In this document: one piece after another, positions 13,967 through 21,865 of the stretch | Position numbering within the stretch: position 1 is the first letter of the stretch | Layout of the letters: every line of letters starts with the position of its first letter | Virus record (IMG/VR): IMGVR_UViG_3300006927_000082 | Coordinates: 1 to 23,383 of that record | Direction: 5' to 3' (one strand) | Length of the DNA: 23,383 nucleotides | From: a virus | Made by a program: the position numbers and the translations under genes | The notes under the pieces: generated by a model | The model's database searches: none | What the model was told of the DNA's origin: nothing | The model's input: only the letters and a program-made list of their open reading frames with translations

Positions 13967-15760
13967 ATGTACGTACTAGGAATTAGTTGTGGACATGATG
14001 GTTCTGTCGCTCTCGTTAAAGATGGAAAGCTCAAAGCTTTCATAGCTACCGAGAGGCTCAATAGAGTCAAGAAGTCCAGAGGTGTCACCAAGGCAGGAAT
14101 CAAATACGTCTTGGACAAGGAAGGCATCAAACTCAAAGATGTCTCGATTGCTGCTGTTGTAAACTGGTTTTGGGATAGAGGCTCTGATAATATAGAGCTT
14201 TGGGATAAGACGGAGGATGACTTCTCTATCATAAAAGAACCTAGATCTGAAGAATATTTGTATGACGATTTTGTAGCATTCCATAATGATCCAAATATAG
14301 TAGCTCAAGGTCCTTATACTCTCAAGATAGGCAATCAATCGATGCCCTGTCTTCATGTAGACCATCACTTCGCACATTGCTCGTCCGCATATTATCTGTC
14401 ATCATTTGACAGAGCTTTGTGTGTGTCTGTAGATTTCTCAGACGGTATGGGTGCTAATCATTCTGCTTATTATTTTGATGATAAAATGCACATGTTCAGA
14501 AACTTAAGGAAGGGTGGGGACTTTGCTGTTGGTAGTTTCTATGGTCAGATATGTGACTATCTTGGATTCTATCCTTCGCTGACTGATGCTGGTAAAGTTA
14601 TGGCTCTGGCAGCCTATGGTAAAGTGAATAAGAAGGTGGTAGATGGGTTATCGTGGCCTGATGTTGTTCAGATGGGTGATATATTCCATGGTGATCAATA
14701 CAGGCATCTCCTCCTAAGATCTGGTGTCTCTAACATGCCAAATAGGACAGCATTCTTCCCTCAGTTGGAGGGTGAAGGTGGTATCGCCGATCCAGCCTGG
14801 AGAGATCCGGAGAAGTGGAAGAGTAAAGAAACTAAGGACATGGCAGCCAACGCTCAGCATATCTTAGAAACTAGCATCCACAATCTCATAGATAAGTTCC
14901 ATACAGAAATGTCTTCTGTTACAGAGAACTTGTGTTTGGCAGGTGGAACGATGTTGAATGTAGTTTCCAATGGCAAGTTACTCAATACATTCGAGAATAT
15001 CTTTATACCTCCAGCTCCAGGTGACGATGGCACATCAATCGGAGCAGCTATGTTCCTATGGGATCAGATAGAGAAGGATAGCAAGGGAGCACTTAATACA
15101 AGAACAGAACCACCTAAAAGACATATTCATACAGTCAACGAAGTGTTTGAAGGTGGGAAGACATATTCAGTTTCAGATATCAAGGATGCTATAATTGATG
15201 CAGAGAATGAAGGCTATGAAGTTTCAAAGTATACAAAGAAGTTACTATACAAAGCTGTTGCCAAGTTTCTCTCAGAAGGCAAGATAGTAGCTTGGTTCCA
15301 AAATGGTTCTGAGATAGGCCCAAGAGCTTTGGGTCATAGGTCTATATTGGCTGATCCAAGAGATAAGAATATGAAGGATAAACTCAATAAACTCGTTAAA
15401 CATAGAGAAGAGTTCAGACCCTTTGCTCCAGTCATATTAGATGAGCATGTAAATGATTGGTTTGATTTAGACAGATCCTCTCCATATATGCTATTTTCTG
15501 TTGATGCATTGAAGTCTGGTGAGATTCCTTCGGCTGTCCATGTTGATGGTTCAGCTAGAGTTCAGACGGTAGCTGAACCACACGTGTTGCACAGATTGCT
15601 TACTGCTTGGTATGATCTTACTGATGTTCCGATTCTCATCAATACATCATTTAATGTAAAGGGTGAGCCTATTGTAGAATCACCCGAAGATGCAGTGGCT
15701 TGCTTTCTTGGTACAGAAATTGATGTGTTGGTTATGCATGACTATGTGATAGTGAAATAA
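13967..15760 (+). CDS. O-carbamoyltransferase, NodU/CmcH/TobZ family, intact
   Basis: The 597-residue protein has the full two-domain plan. The Kae1/ASKHA-like domain begins MYVLGISCGHDGSVALV. It carries the HxxxH iron-site motif in DHHFAH (H133/H137), DAGKVMALAAYG (207-218), LCLAGGTMLNVV (322-333) and APGDDGTSIGAA (350-361). The YrdC-like C-terminal domain has GSEIGPRALGHRSILADPR (447-465), EEFRPFAP and NTSFNVKGEPIVE near the end. Such enzymes form carbamoyl-AMP from carbamoyl phosphate and ATP and pass the carbamoyl group to a hydroxyl, commonly of a sugar. Position directly after the glycosyltransferase suggests a glycan substrate. The stop overlaps the next ATG by one base. Confidence 0.9.
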   Translation: MYVLGISCGHDGSVALVKDGKLKAFIATERLNRVKKSRGVTKAGIKYVLDKEGIKLKDVSIAAVVNWFWDRGSDNIELWDKTEDDFSIIKEPRSEEYLYDDFVAFHNDPNIVAQGPYTLKIGNQSMPCLHVDHHFAHCSSAYYLSSFDRALCVSVDFSDGMGANHSAYYFDDKMHMFRNLRKGGDFAVGSFYGQICDYLGFYPSLTDAGKVMALAAYGKVNKKVVDGLSWPDVVQMGDIFHGDQYRHLLLRSGVSNMPNRTAFFPQLEGEGGIADPAWRDPEKWKSKETKDMAANAQHILETSIHNLIDKFHTEMSSVTENLCLAGGTMLNVVSNGKLLNTFENIFIPPAPGDDGTSIGAAMFLWDQIEKDSKGALNTRTEPPKRHIHTVNEVFEGGKTYSVSDIKDAIIDAENEGYEVSKYTKKLLYKAVAKFLSEGKIVAWFQNGSEIGPRALGHRSILADPRDKNMKDKLNKLVKHREEFRPFAPVILDEHVNDWFDLDRSSPYMLFSVDALKSGEIPSAVHVDGSARVQTVAEPHVLHRLLTAWYDLTDVPILINTSFNVKGEPIVESPEDAVACFLGTEIDVLVMHDYVIVK

Positions 15761-16908
15761 TGAAAGTCATTGGATTATATGGAGCTATAGGCTGGGATCT
15801 TTCCGAGGGTTGGATTCATGGCGGAGGAGCATCTTTGTGGATTGATGGTGAGCACTGTTGTTCGATAACCGAAGAGAGATTGACAAGGATCAAATTTGAT
15901 GGTTCTGAACCAATGGAGTCTATAAAGTATGTTCTTAACGAAGGTGATCTATCTAGATCTGATATAGACATTGTAGCATACTCAGGTTGTGCCCACTCGT
16001 TCAGATTGAAAGCGGCGATCAGTCGCAGGCTTACTAGATTATTTCCAAATGCTAAAGTCGTAGGTATAGATCATCATAGGGCTCATGCCTGTGCAGCATT
16101 CTATTCATCACCATTTGAAAAAGCGTCGGTACTTTCGTATGACGGTGCAGGATCTACGTTTCCTACAGCATTGAAGGGCGGGTTGGTTATGGATGATGAC
16201 GGATATGGCCCAGCGTATTTGTATGAGACAGGTTTGTATGCTCTTGGTGATAAGAGCACTGGGAAAATGTCCACAATATTCCATGCGAAACAAGGATTAA
16301 ATCTAGGGGTCTTCTCATTAAATGCGGGACAGGTATATAATACCTACTCCTGTTACATTTATAGAAGAATGTGCTCTGATGTGGCAGATAAGATAATGGC
16401 AGAAAACCCATACCTCTTAATGGAGATAGCGCCTGGTAAAGTAATGGGGTTGGCTGGTTACGGCGATCATACAAAGGTGGATCAACCATCTCCATTCCAT
16501 GTGACTGATGACGTATTCTACTTTCCTGAGATACTGTCTGTTGTTGAAGACATGGATGTGCTAAACCCATACAGCCCTCGTGATATAGCAGCTTGGCTTC
16601 AATACTCTTTTGAAGAGGGTATCTGTGAATGGCTAGAAACTATACCTGGTTCTCTGAAGGAGGACAATCTATGCATAGCAGGTGGTTGTGGCTTAAATGT
16701 TATAGTGAACAGGAAAATCATAGACAGAGGTATTTTCAAAGACTTGTATCTGTTCCCTGCAGCCAATGACCATGGGCTACCTTTCGGTGCGGCATGTGCT
16801 GTGATGGCAGATGAAGGCATAGATGTTACACCTCCAGAAAATGTAGCATTCTTAGGTAAACTGTATACTAACAAAGATGTAGAGGAAGCCATTGAATATC
16901 TCCTATAG
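15760..16908 (+). CDS. second carbamoyltransferase, N-terminal (Kae1-like) half
   Basis: The 382-residue frame covers only the first domain of the NodU/CmcH family. It starts MKVIGLYGAIGWDLSEGWIHGGGASLWIDGE in two readable pieces: the family's usual N-terminal 'G-x-x-H-D-s-a' is altered, and an insertion precedes GGGASLW. It keeps DHHRAHA (H105/H109), GKVMGLAGYGD, LCIAGGCGLNVIVN and NDHGLPFGAA. It ends at TAG 16906-16908 in the linker between domains, where intact members continue. The missing YrdC-like half is encoded in the +1 frame from 16892 with a 17-nt overlap. The two halves could be separate subunits, a frameshifted gene, or joined by recoding. Confidence 0.85.
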   Translation: MKVIGLYGAIGWDLSEGWIHGGGASLWIDGEHCCSITEERLTRIKFDGSEPMESIKYVLNEGDLSRSDIDIVAYSGCAHSFRLKAAISRRLTRLFPNAKVVGIDHHRAHACAAFYSSPFEKASVLSYDGAGSTFPTALKGGLVMDDDGYGPAYLYETGLYALGDKSTGKMSTIFHAKQGLNLGVFSLNAGQVYNTYSCYIYRRMCSDVADKIMAENPYLLMEIAPGKVMGLAGYGDHTKVDQPSPFHVTDDVFYFPEILSVVEDMDVLNPYSPRDIAAWLQYSFEEGICEWLETIPGSLKEDNLCIAGGCGLNVIVNRKIIDRGIFKDLYLFPAANDHGLPFGAACAVMADEGIDVTPPENVAFLGKLYTNKDVEEAIEYLL

Positions 16909-17455
16909 TAAATTAGATCTACTACCCATGATAGATATTGTGGCTTCTGATTTGGCTGATGATAAAATCGTTGGTTGGTTTCAAGGTAGATCAGAGTTCG
17001 GTCCCAGAGCCCTTGGCAATAGATCCATATTGGCTGATCCAAGAAATGATTGGGTAAAGGACCATCTTAACGATGAAGTGAAACATAGGGAATGGTGGAG
17101 ACCATATGCTCCTATTGTAATGGAGGAATATGTAAGTGATTGGTTTGATACAAATAGACCCTCACCGCATATGATGTTTTCTGCTATCTCTACACAACCT
17201 GATAAGGTTCCGGGCATTACGCACGAGGATGGAACTTCTAGATATCAGACTGTGAATAAGGAACAGAATGAAAGAGTATGGTTATTGCTAGAATCATTCA
17301 GAGTGTTAACAGACGTTCCTATGTTACTGAATACTTCTTTCAATGATAATGGAGAACCTATAGTAGAAACTCCTGAAGATGCACTTAGTACTTTTTTGAA
17401 TTTGAACATAGACGTATTAGTGATCGGTAGGTATTATTTTAACAAGGAGGAATAG
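16892..17455 (+). CDS. second carbamoyltransferase, C-terminal (YrdC-like) half
   Basis: The frame carries the second domain: KIVGWFQGRSEFGPRALGN then RSILADPR, EWWRPYAPIVMEEYV, YQTVN and NTSFNDNGEPIVETPEDAL. All the signature residues of a working C-terminal domain seen in the intact neighbour are kept, so this half is under constraint. The start could be TTG 16892, preceded by AGAGGAAG (16881-16888) at a short 3-nt spacing, or ATG 16928. The frame is +1 relative to the N-terminal half. It ends 2 bases before the GTG of the next gene, whose SD lies within its last codons. Confidence 0.8.
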   Translation: MNISYSKLDLLPMIDIVASDLADDKIVGWFQGRSEFGPRALGNRSILADPRNDWVKDHLNDEVKHREWWRPYAPIVMEEYVSDWFDTNRPSPHMMFSAISTQPDKVPGITHEDGTSRYQTVNKEQNERVWLLLESFRVLTDVPMLLNTSFNDNGEPIVETPEDALSTFLNLNIDVLVIGRYYFNKEE

Positions 17456-17456
17456 C

Positions 17457-17780
17457 GTGGTAGAAGAAAACGAATATGTAGAAAAACTAAAATCAAAGCA
17501 GCATGATCAAGAAAATACTCTGAACCAACTTTCTGCTTCAATTGGTCAGTTGGAAGTTCAGCTTGAACAAGCAAGAACAAATCTTCTTAGAAATCAAGGT
17601 GCTCTTCAAATGTTGAACATCATTATCAAGGAAGAATCACCTGAAGAAGAAGAGACCAAGGAGGGTGAAGATGAAACGCCAACACCTCCTAAGAAAAAGA
17701 AGCGACCTGCCAAAAAGGCGGCCAAAAAGAAAGTAGCATCAGCTGAAGAGGAAGAGGAAGAAGAAGACGAGGAACTATAA
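17457..17780 (+). CDS. charged coiled-coil protein with basic and acidic tails
   Basis: GTG 17457 follows AAGGAGG (17444-17450) at an ideal 6 nt. The 107-residue product has three parts: a probable coiled coil rich in Gln/Leu/Glu (about residues 5-58), a Lys/Ala/Pro-rich basic segment (PPKKKKRPAKKAAKKK, about 77-92) and a nearly pure Glu/Asp tail (about 95-106). It directly abuts the next gene (TAAATG). The basic segment recalls histone-H1-like tails, but low complexity makes any homology claim weak. It could be a scaffold or chaperone for the sugar enzymes or fibres; this is only inferred from its place. Confidence 0.7.
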   Translation: MVEENEYVEKLKSKQHDQENTLNQLSASIGQLEVQLEQARTNLLRNQGALQMLNIIIKEESPEEEETKEGEDETPTPPKKKKRPAKKAAKKKVASAEEEEEEEDEEL

Positions 17781-18689
17781 ATGAATGTCTTCATCTTAGG
17801 TGAAGCCACCATAGACAGGAATACCTTCCTTGATAAAGGGAAGGCCAAACTTGACACTGCTTATGGTGTGCCAGTGTATAGGGAGAGGTATTCTGTTGAT
17901 AGGCCAGGATCGGCAGCCAATGTAGCTCATCAGTTGGCTGTTATGTCTATGATGGATGCTTCTGAGGAGCGTTACAAAACACATCTGTTTTCAGCGTATA
18001 GCTATGGTTTAGAGCGACTTATTCACTCACAATGCACGCAAAACGCTATAGAGGTGTTATCACCCATGCAGATCGTTAAGGAGCGTTATTTCACCGAAGG
18101 GATCTGTGTCCTTAGGATGGATCGAGGACCTGAAGAAGTAGATTCATACAATTCATTTTGTATAGATCTAGATAGGTTGGTCGAAGAAGGGGACATCATA
18201 GTTTTGTCTGATTATGATAGAGGCTTTATCGATGAACATCTGTTTGGTATGGCTCTTCACTTGCAGGATAGCCGCAATGTAAAAGTCATCGTCGACGCAA
18301 AGAAGATAAAGCCTAATATGAAGGGTGCTTTCATTTTGAAGTGCAATGAAGATACCGCTCTAGATTATGCTGTTGATCATGTAGAGCTTGGCTTTGCCAC
18401 ACCTATGGATCAGATCATACATAATCTCGATGTAGACAATGTGATTGTTACTAGTGAAAGGGGTAGCTGGAGGAAAGCTAAAGGTGAAGGGGTTATTAAA
18501 GAGACTGCACATGCAGTTCGTGATCTTGATCTTGTAGATACCTGCGGCGCTGGGGATATGTTTATTGTAGGATTGGTAAGAGCACTTATTATGGGTGCCG
18601 ATATTACCTCGGCTGTTGGTGAAGGTCATTATCTAGCAGACATATCAACTACACATTTCGGAACCTATGAATTGGAACAAGAACAGTAA
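17781..18689 (+). CDS. PfkB-family sugar kinase, HldE/RfaE kinase-domain-like
   Basis: The 302-residue protein has the ribokinase/PfkB layout: VFILGEATIDRN at the start, RPGSAANVAHQLA (41-53, the GGAANVA substrate loop), KERYFTEGICVLRMD (100-114, like the RFLSRNQQLLRLD loop of HldE), VLSDYDRGFI (141-150), VIVDAKKIK (169-177), VTSERG and the signature DTCGAGDMF (253-261) with catalytic Asp D259. It best fits D-glycero-beta-D-manno-heptose-7-phosphate kinase. The C-terminal nucleotidyltransferase domain of bifunctional HldE is absent, so host enzymes would have to complete ADP-heptose. It starts right after the previous stop and ends the enzyme island at a terminator. Confidence 0.85.
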   Translation: MNVFILGEATIDRNTFLDKGKAKLDTAYGVPVYRERYSVDRPGSAANVAHQLAVMSMMDASEERYKTHLFSAYSYGLERLIHSQCTQNAIEVLSPMQIVKERYFTEGICVLRMDRGPEEVDSYNSFCIDLDRLVEEGDIIVLSDYDRGFIDEHLFGMALHLQDSRNVKVIVDAKKIKPNMKGAFILKCNEDTALDYAVDHVELGFATPMDQIIHNLDVDNVIVTSERGSWRKAKGEGVIKETAHAVRDLDLVDTCGAGDMFIVGLVRALIMGADITSAVGEGHYLADISTTHFGTYELEQEQ

Positions 18690-18691
18690 AG

Positions 18692-18711
18692 CCAGATAGC
18701 TATCAATCTGG
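18692..18711 (+). other. small RNA hairpin after the sugar-kinase gene
   Basis: CCAGAT (18692-18697) pairs with ATCTGG (18706-18711) over an 8-nt loop. It lies between the kinase stop and the main terminator hairpin and may protect the mRNA 3' end or assist termination. Confidence 0.4.
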
Positions 18712-18719
18712 TTCTCCAC

Positions 18720-18753
18720 GGTGCGGGGGTTAAAATTCCCTCGCACCTTTTTT
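18720..18753 (+). terminator. strong rho-independent terminator
   Basis: GGTGCGGGGG (18720-18729) pairs with CCCTCGCACC (18738-18747) with one G-T wobble over an A/T loop, followed by six T. It ends the fibre/glycan-enzyme block before the tail sheath operon. Confidence 0.9.
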
Positions 18754-18769
18754 GTGCGATTTCTGAACC

Positions 18770-18778
18770 ATATTTATA
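18770..18778 (+). promoter_or_regulatory. ATATTTATA element, candidate late promoter (tail sheath)
   Basis: An exact copy of the 9-mer lies 17 nt after the terminator T-run and about 135 nt before the sheath ATG. No gene lies between, so transcription starting here would give an unusually long leader. Confidence 0.5.
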
Positions 18779-18913
18779 GTGATCGGGAATGTAGGTCCTA
18801 AAGTAGATAGTCTAAGACATACCCGCCGCAGTACTAAGAGACTAACAATCGCAACGTACATTCGCTCCTAGCTTCAACGCTTCGACGAACGAACTTTATA
18901 GTGGAGAAAACAG
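18779..18913 (+). promoter_or_regulatory. structured 5' leader of the sheath gene
   Basis: About 135 nt without an ORF of note. GAATGTA (18787-18793) can pair with TACATTC (18857-18863), and inside it TAGTCT (18808-18813) with AGACTA (18839-18844), giving a nested two-helix fold. GTGGAG (18901-18906) is the SD just before ATG 18914. The other structural genes here have leaders of about 30-45 nt after the same promoter-like word. Confidence 0.35.
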
Positions 18914-21259
18914 ATGGCTAAAGTCGCCGTATCTCCGGGTGTGTACACCAAGGAGATCGATGATTCATTTCAGCCGGCTGCAGGAGGAGGTGCCATTGGC
19001 GCTGCCCTAATCGGACAGACCAAGAAAGGCCCAGCCTTCTCACCAACTATTGTCAGTAGCTTTGGCGAGTTTAAGGAAAGATTTGGTGGAACTGATCCAA
19101 GTCTGTATATGCCTTATGCTGCAAAAGCTTACTTGAGAAACGCAAGTACGTTGACTGTCACTAGGATCTTGGGTAGAGCAACTGCAGAATCCGGTAATTC
19201 GATTTTGCTAGCCTTCCCAACTACTGGTTCACTGTCAGCGGACGCAGCTACTCTGAGCGCAACCAACACAGTCCTTGGTGTGCTTAAGTTTAGGGGCGAT
19301 TTGGAGGAAGCACTACTTAGTGGTTCACCTTCAAACTTTACGCTTGCAATTCCTGGCAAGGGTGTTACTGCAACCAATCTTTCTATGACTGAAAGCAGCA
19401 ATAACTACATCGGCAAGATGCTTGGTACAGATCCTGTCGAATCCAAGGCCGGTGATACACTCACAGCCGTTTATGTAGACGCTGTCTACGACTACAAGGT
19501 TGGTGATATCACAGGTACCATTAGTGGTGCTGCTGCATTATCAGAGATGGCAAGCGCTACAGCAGAGTTTACCAACGTTACAGGTGGGTTCTCACCCGCT
19601 CAGTCAACCATGGTCGTATCACAAAACTATGGTGGAACTGTTCATAACCTGTTTGAGGTATTCACGCTGGCTGATGGAAATGGAGCAGAAAGAGAAATTA
19701 AGATTGGTATTACTCAGGTAGACCTTACAACCACAGCAGCTCCTGAATTTACGGTTGTTGTAAGAGCCTTTGGAGATAATGATCTAGATCCGGTAGTACT
19801 AGAGCAATTCACGGTTAACCTCTCACCATCTTCTAAGCAATTCATTGGAAGAGTAATTGGTGACCGTGAACCAGCCTATGACTTCACACAGACACCTCCA
19901 GAACTATTGTTCAACGGTGACTTTCCTAACAGATCCAAGTTTATTAGGGTCAAGGTTCAGGATGGTTTCCCAGCAGACGCTAGACCATCTGGATTCAAGG
20001 GTGTTCCTAAGTTCGACGGTGGTCCTGGTGTTCCTGACCTTCCAACGAAGCAGGATCATAGGAACCCAGCAGGGGCTGCAGTTGATGCCAACGTCTTTGC
20101 TGGTACTGACTTCTCAATTGGTGGTGTTGATGATAGGATCAAGAAGACAACGACAAGCGCTTCTGGTTCATCTTCCGCTGACCCAGGTATGCTGTTCGTA
20201 TCTTCTACTGCTGATTATTCTGGATCTGCTTCCCTCGCTGCCACTTACTTGATCATCGATCAGGTAGGAAGCAACAGTGGTAACTTTAGCTCGACCAATA
20301 AGCTTAGGTTTAGCTTCCCAGTATATGGTGGTTGGGATGGATACGATCCACGTACAGACAAGCTAACCAGTCTCAATGATGGTACTGTCTCGGCAGACTT
20401 TGTTCAGGCTATCGATATTCTTAGCAATGATACAGAGTATGACTTTAACTTGATCGCAGTTCCTGGTGTTCACTCATCCGGCGCTGGTCAGGTTCCTGAT
20501 AGAGTTATCGATATGGTTACCACTCGTGGTGATGCATTCTATATCTTGGATATTTCGGACGCTACAACAACTGGTAGTGGTCTCGCTCTATCAATTGCAG
20601 CTGCACAGTCAGAGGTTGATAAGTATGATACCAACTACGCAGCTACATATTACCCATGGGTACGTGTTAATGACGTAGATAATGACAGAATCGTTTGGGT
20701 ACCACCTTCTGTCGAAGTACTATCCGCATATGCTTTCAATGATAGAGTAGCTCAGCCTTGGTGGGCACCAGCCGGCTTTAATAGAGGTGGTGTAGAAAAC
20801 GTCATCGAAGCAAGACGTAGACTCACTCAAGGTCAGAGAGATGATCTTATCAGCAAAAACGTTAACCCAATCGCTACATTCCCAGGTCAGGGAATTGCAG
20901 TCTGGGGTCAGGATACACTTCAGAAGAAGGCTTCACTCCTATCTAAGGTGAACGTTAGAAGGATGCTTCTTGAGGTCCGTAAGACAATCGCTGGATTCTC
21001 AAGGCTCTTCGTATTCGAACCTAACAACCCATCGGTTCGTAGAAGGCTGGAGACGATGATCAATAACTACCTAACAGAAGTTCAGGCAGCTAATGGTCTA
21101 ACAGAATTCAGAGCTACCTTGGATGAATCGACGACTACACCTGATCTCATCGATAGAAATATGATGAAGGGTGTTATCGCCTTGAAGCCAACCGCCGCAG
21201 CAGAAATCATTTTGCTCGACTTTAGCGTGAATTCAAGTGGTGCTGTATTCGATGAATAA
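18914..21259 (+). CDS. gp18: contractile tail sheath protein
   Basis: The 781-residue product has the classic sheath start MAKVAVSPGVYTKEID, then GGGAIGAALIGQTKKGPA and FGGTDPSLYMPYAAKAYL (about residues 24-80). The conserved C-terminal fold includes GIAVWGQDTLQ, VNVRRMLLEVRKTI, FEPNN then RRRLETMINNYL, and GVIALKPTAAAEIILLDF. The N- and C-terminal arms mesh neighbouring subunits in the contractile tube. It is longer than T4 gp18 (659), as in other relatives with extra surface domains in the middle (about 110-420). Codons are cleaner and C-richer than in the fibre genes, as expected for an abundant virion protein. The start is supported by GGAG at 18903-18906. Confidence 0.95.
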   Translation: MAKVAVSPGVYTKEIDDSFQPAAGGGAIGAALIGQTKKGPAFSPTIVSSFGEFKERFGGTDPSLYMPYAAKAYLRNASTLTVTRILGRATAESGNSILLAFPTTGSLSADAATLSATNTVLGVLKFRGDLEEALLSGSPSNFTLAIPGKGVTATNLSMTESSNNYIGKMLGTDPVESKAGDTLTAVYVDAVYDYKVGDITGTISGAAALSEMASATAEFTNVTGGFSPAQSTMVVSQNYGGTVHNLFEVFTLADGNGAEREIKIGITQVDLTTTAAPEFTVVVRAFGDNDLDPVVLEQFTVNLSPSSKQFIGRVIGDREPAYDFTQTPPELLFNGDFPNRSKFIRVKVQDGFPADARPSGFKGVPKFDGGPGVPDLPTKQDHRNPAGAAVDANVFAGTDFSIGGVDDRIKKTTTSASGSSSADPGMLFVSSTADYSGSASLAATYLIIDQVGSNSGNFSSTNKLRFSFPVYGGWDGYDPRTDKLTSLNDGTVSADFVQAIDILSNDTEYDFNLIAVPGVHSSGAGQVPDRVIDMVTTRGDAFYILDISDATTTGSGLALSIAAAQSEVDKYDTNYAATYYPWVRVNDVDNDRIVWVPPSVEVLSAYAFNDRVAQPWWAPAGFNRGGVENVIEARRRLTQGQRDDLISKNVNPIATFPGQGIAVWGQDTLQKKASLLSKVNVRRMLLEVRKTIAGFSRLFVFEPNNPSVRRRLETMINNYLTEVQAANGLTEFRATLDESTTTPDLIDRNMMKGVIALKPTAAAEIILLDFSVNSSGAVFDE

Positions 21260-21265
21260 TTGATT

Positions 21266-21289
21266 GGGGCCTCTTCGGAGGCCCCTCTC
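21266..21289 (+). terminator. GC-rich UUCG hairpin after the sheath gene
   Basis: GGGGCCTC (21266-21273) and GAGGCCCC (21278-21285) enclose a TTCG tetraloop, a very stable hairpin. The tract after it is TCTCAAAA rather than a T-run, so termination may be partial, letting some transcripts continue into the tube gene, or the hairpin may protect the sheath mRNA. Confidence 0.65.
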
Positions 21290-21307
21290 AAAAGTTCGTT
21301 TACCTGA

Positions 21308-21316
21308 ATATTTATA
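21308..21316 (+). promoter_or_regulatory. ATATTTATA element, candidate late promoter (tail tube)
   Basis: An exact 9-mer copy lies between the UUCG hairpin and the tube gene, 36 nt before ATG 21353. This again gives the order hairpin, element, structural gene. Confidence 0.5.
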
Positions 21317-21352
21317 GACGTATTGCATACTGAACTTTTTTGGAGATAAAGC

Positions 21353-21847
21353 ATGGCACAGCCCTTTGAAGTCAATACAATGTTGGCTGATGCGTACGAA
21401 CCGAAGCGAGCTAATAGATGGCTCTTTCAGTTTGATGACGACACAATTCCAACATTCATTGCGCGTGTTGCTTCAAAACCTAACCTGACTGTTGAACCTG
21501 TCTCGATCGACTTCATGAACACGAAGAGGTATATCGCTGGCAAGTTTGAGTGGGGTACAATCACTCTCGGACTATATGATCCGATCGCTCCTTCAGCATC
21601 ACAAAAAGTGATGGAGTGGGTAAGACTTTCTTATGAAAACCTATCCGGCCGTGCTGGATATGCTGCTTTCTATAAGAAGAACTTCTCATTGCTTTCCCTT
21701 GATCCTGTCGGTGCTCCTGTTGAACAATGGGATATTCAGAGTGCTTGGGTAACAGAAGCTACATTTGGCGATCTGGATATGGCATCTTCCGAGTTGCAGC
21801 AGATCGACATCACAATTAGAATGGACCGTTGCGTATTGAGGTATTAA
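21353..21847 (+). CDS. gp19: tail tube protein
   Basis: At 164 residues it matches T4 gp19 (163). It starts with MAQPFEVNTMLADAYEPKRANRWLF in outline. It has the tube-fold segments FIARVASKPNLTVEPVSIDFMNT (about 36-58), RYIAGKFEWGTITLGLYDPI (59-78) and a C-terminal ELQQIDITIRMDRCVLRY. It polymerises as hexameric rings inside the sheath. SD TGGAG (21340-21344) lies 8 nt before the ATG. It follows the sheath gene as in nearly all contractile phages. In T4 the portal gene would come next; here a gp26-like gene follows. Confidence 0.95.
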   Translation: MAQPFEVNTMLADAYEPKRANRWLFQFDDDTIPTFIARVASKPNLTVEPVSIDFMNTKRYIAGKFEWGTITLGLYDPIAPSASQKVMEWVRLSYENLSGRAGYAAFYKKNFSLLSLDPVGAPVEQWDIQSAWVTEATFGDLDMASSELQQIDITIRMDRCVLRY

Positions 21848-21865
21848 ACAAGGAGTAAAGGTTAA

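Noticed and set aside
17606-17857. Minus-strand frame with a long serine run
   Set aside because: It is the reverse complement of the GAA/GAG-rich acidic tail of the coiled-coil gene.
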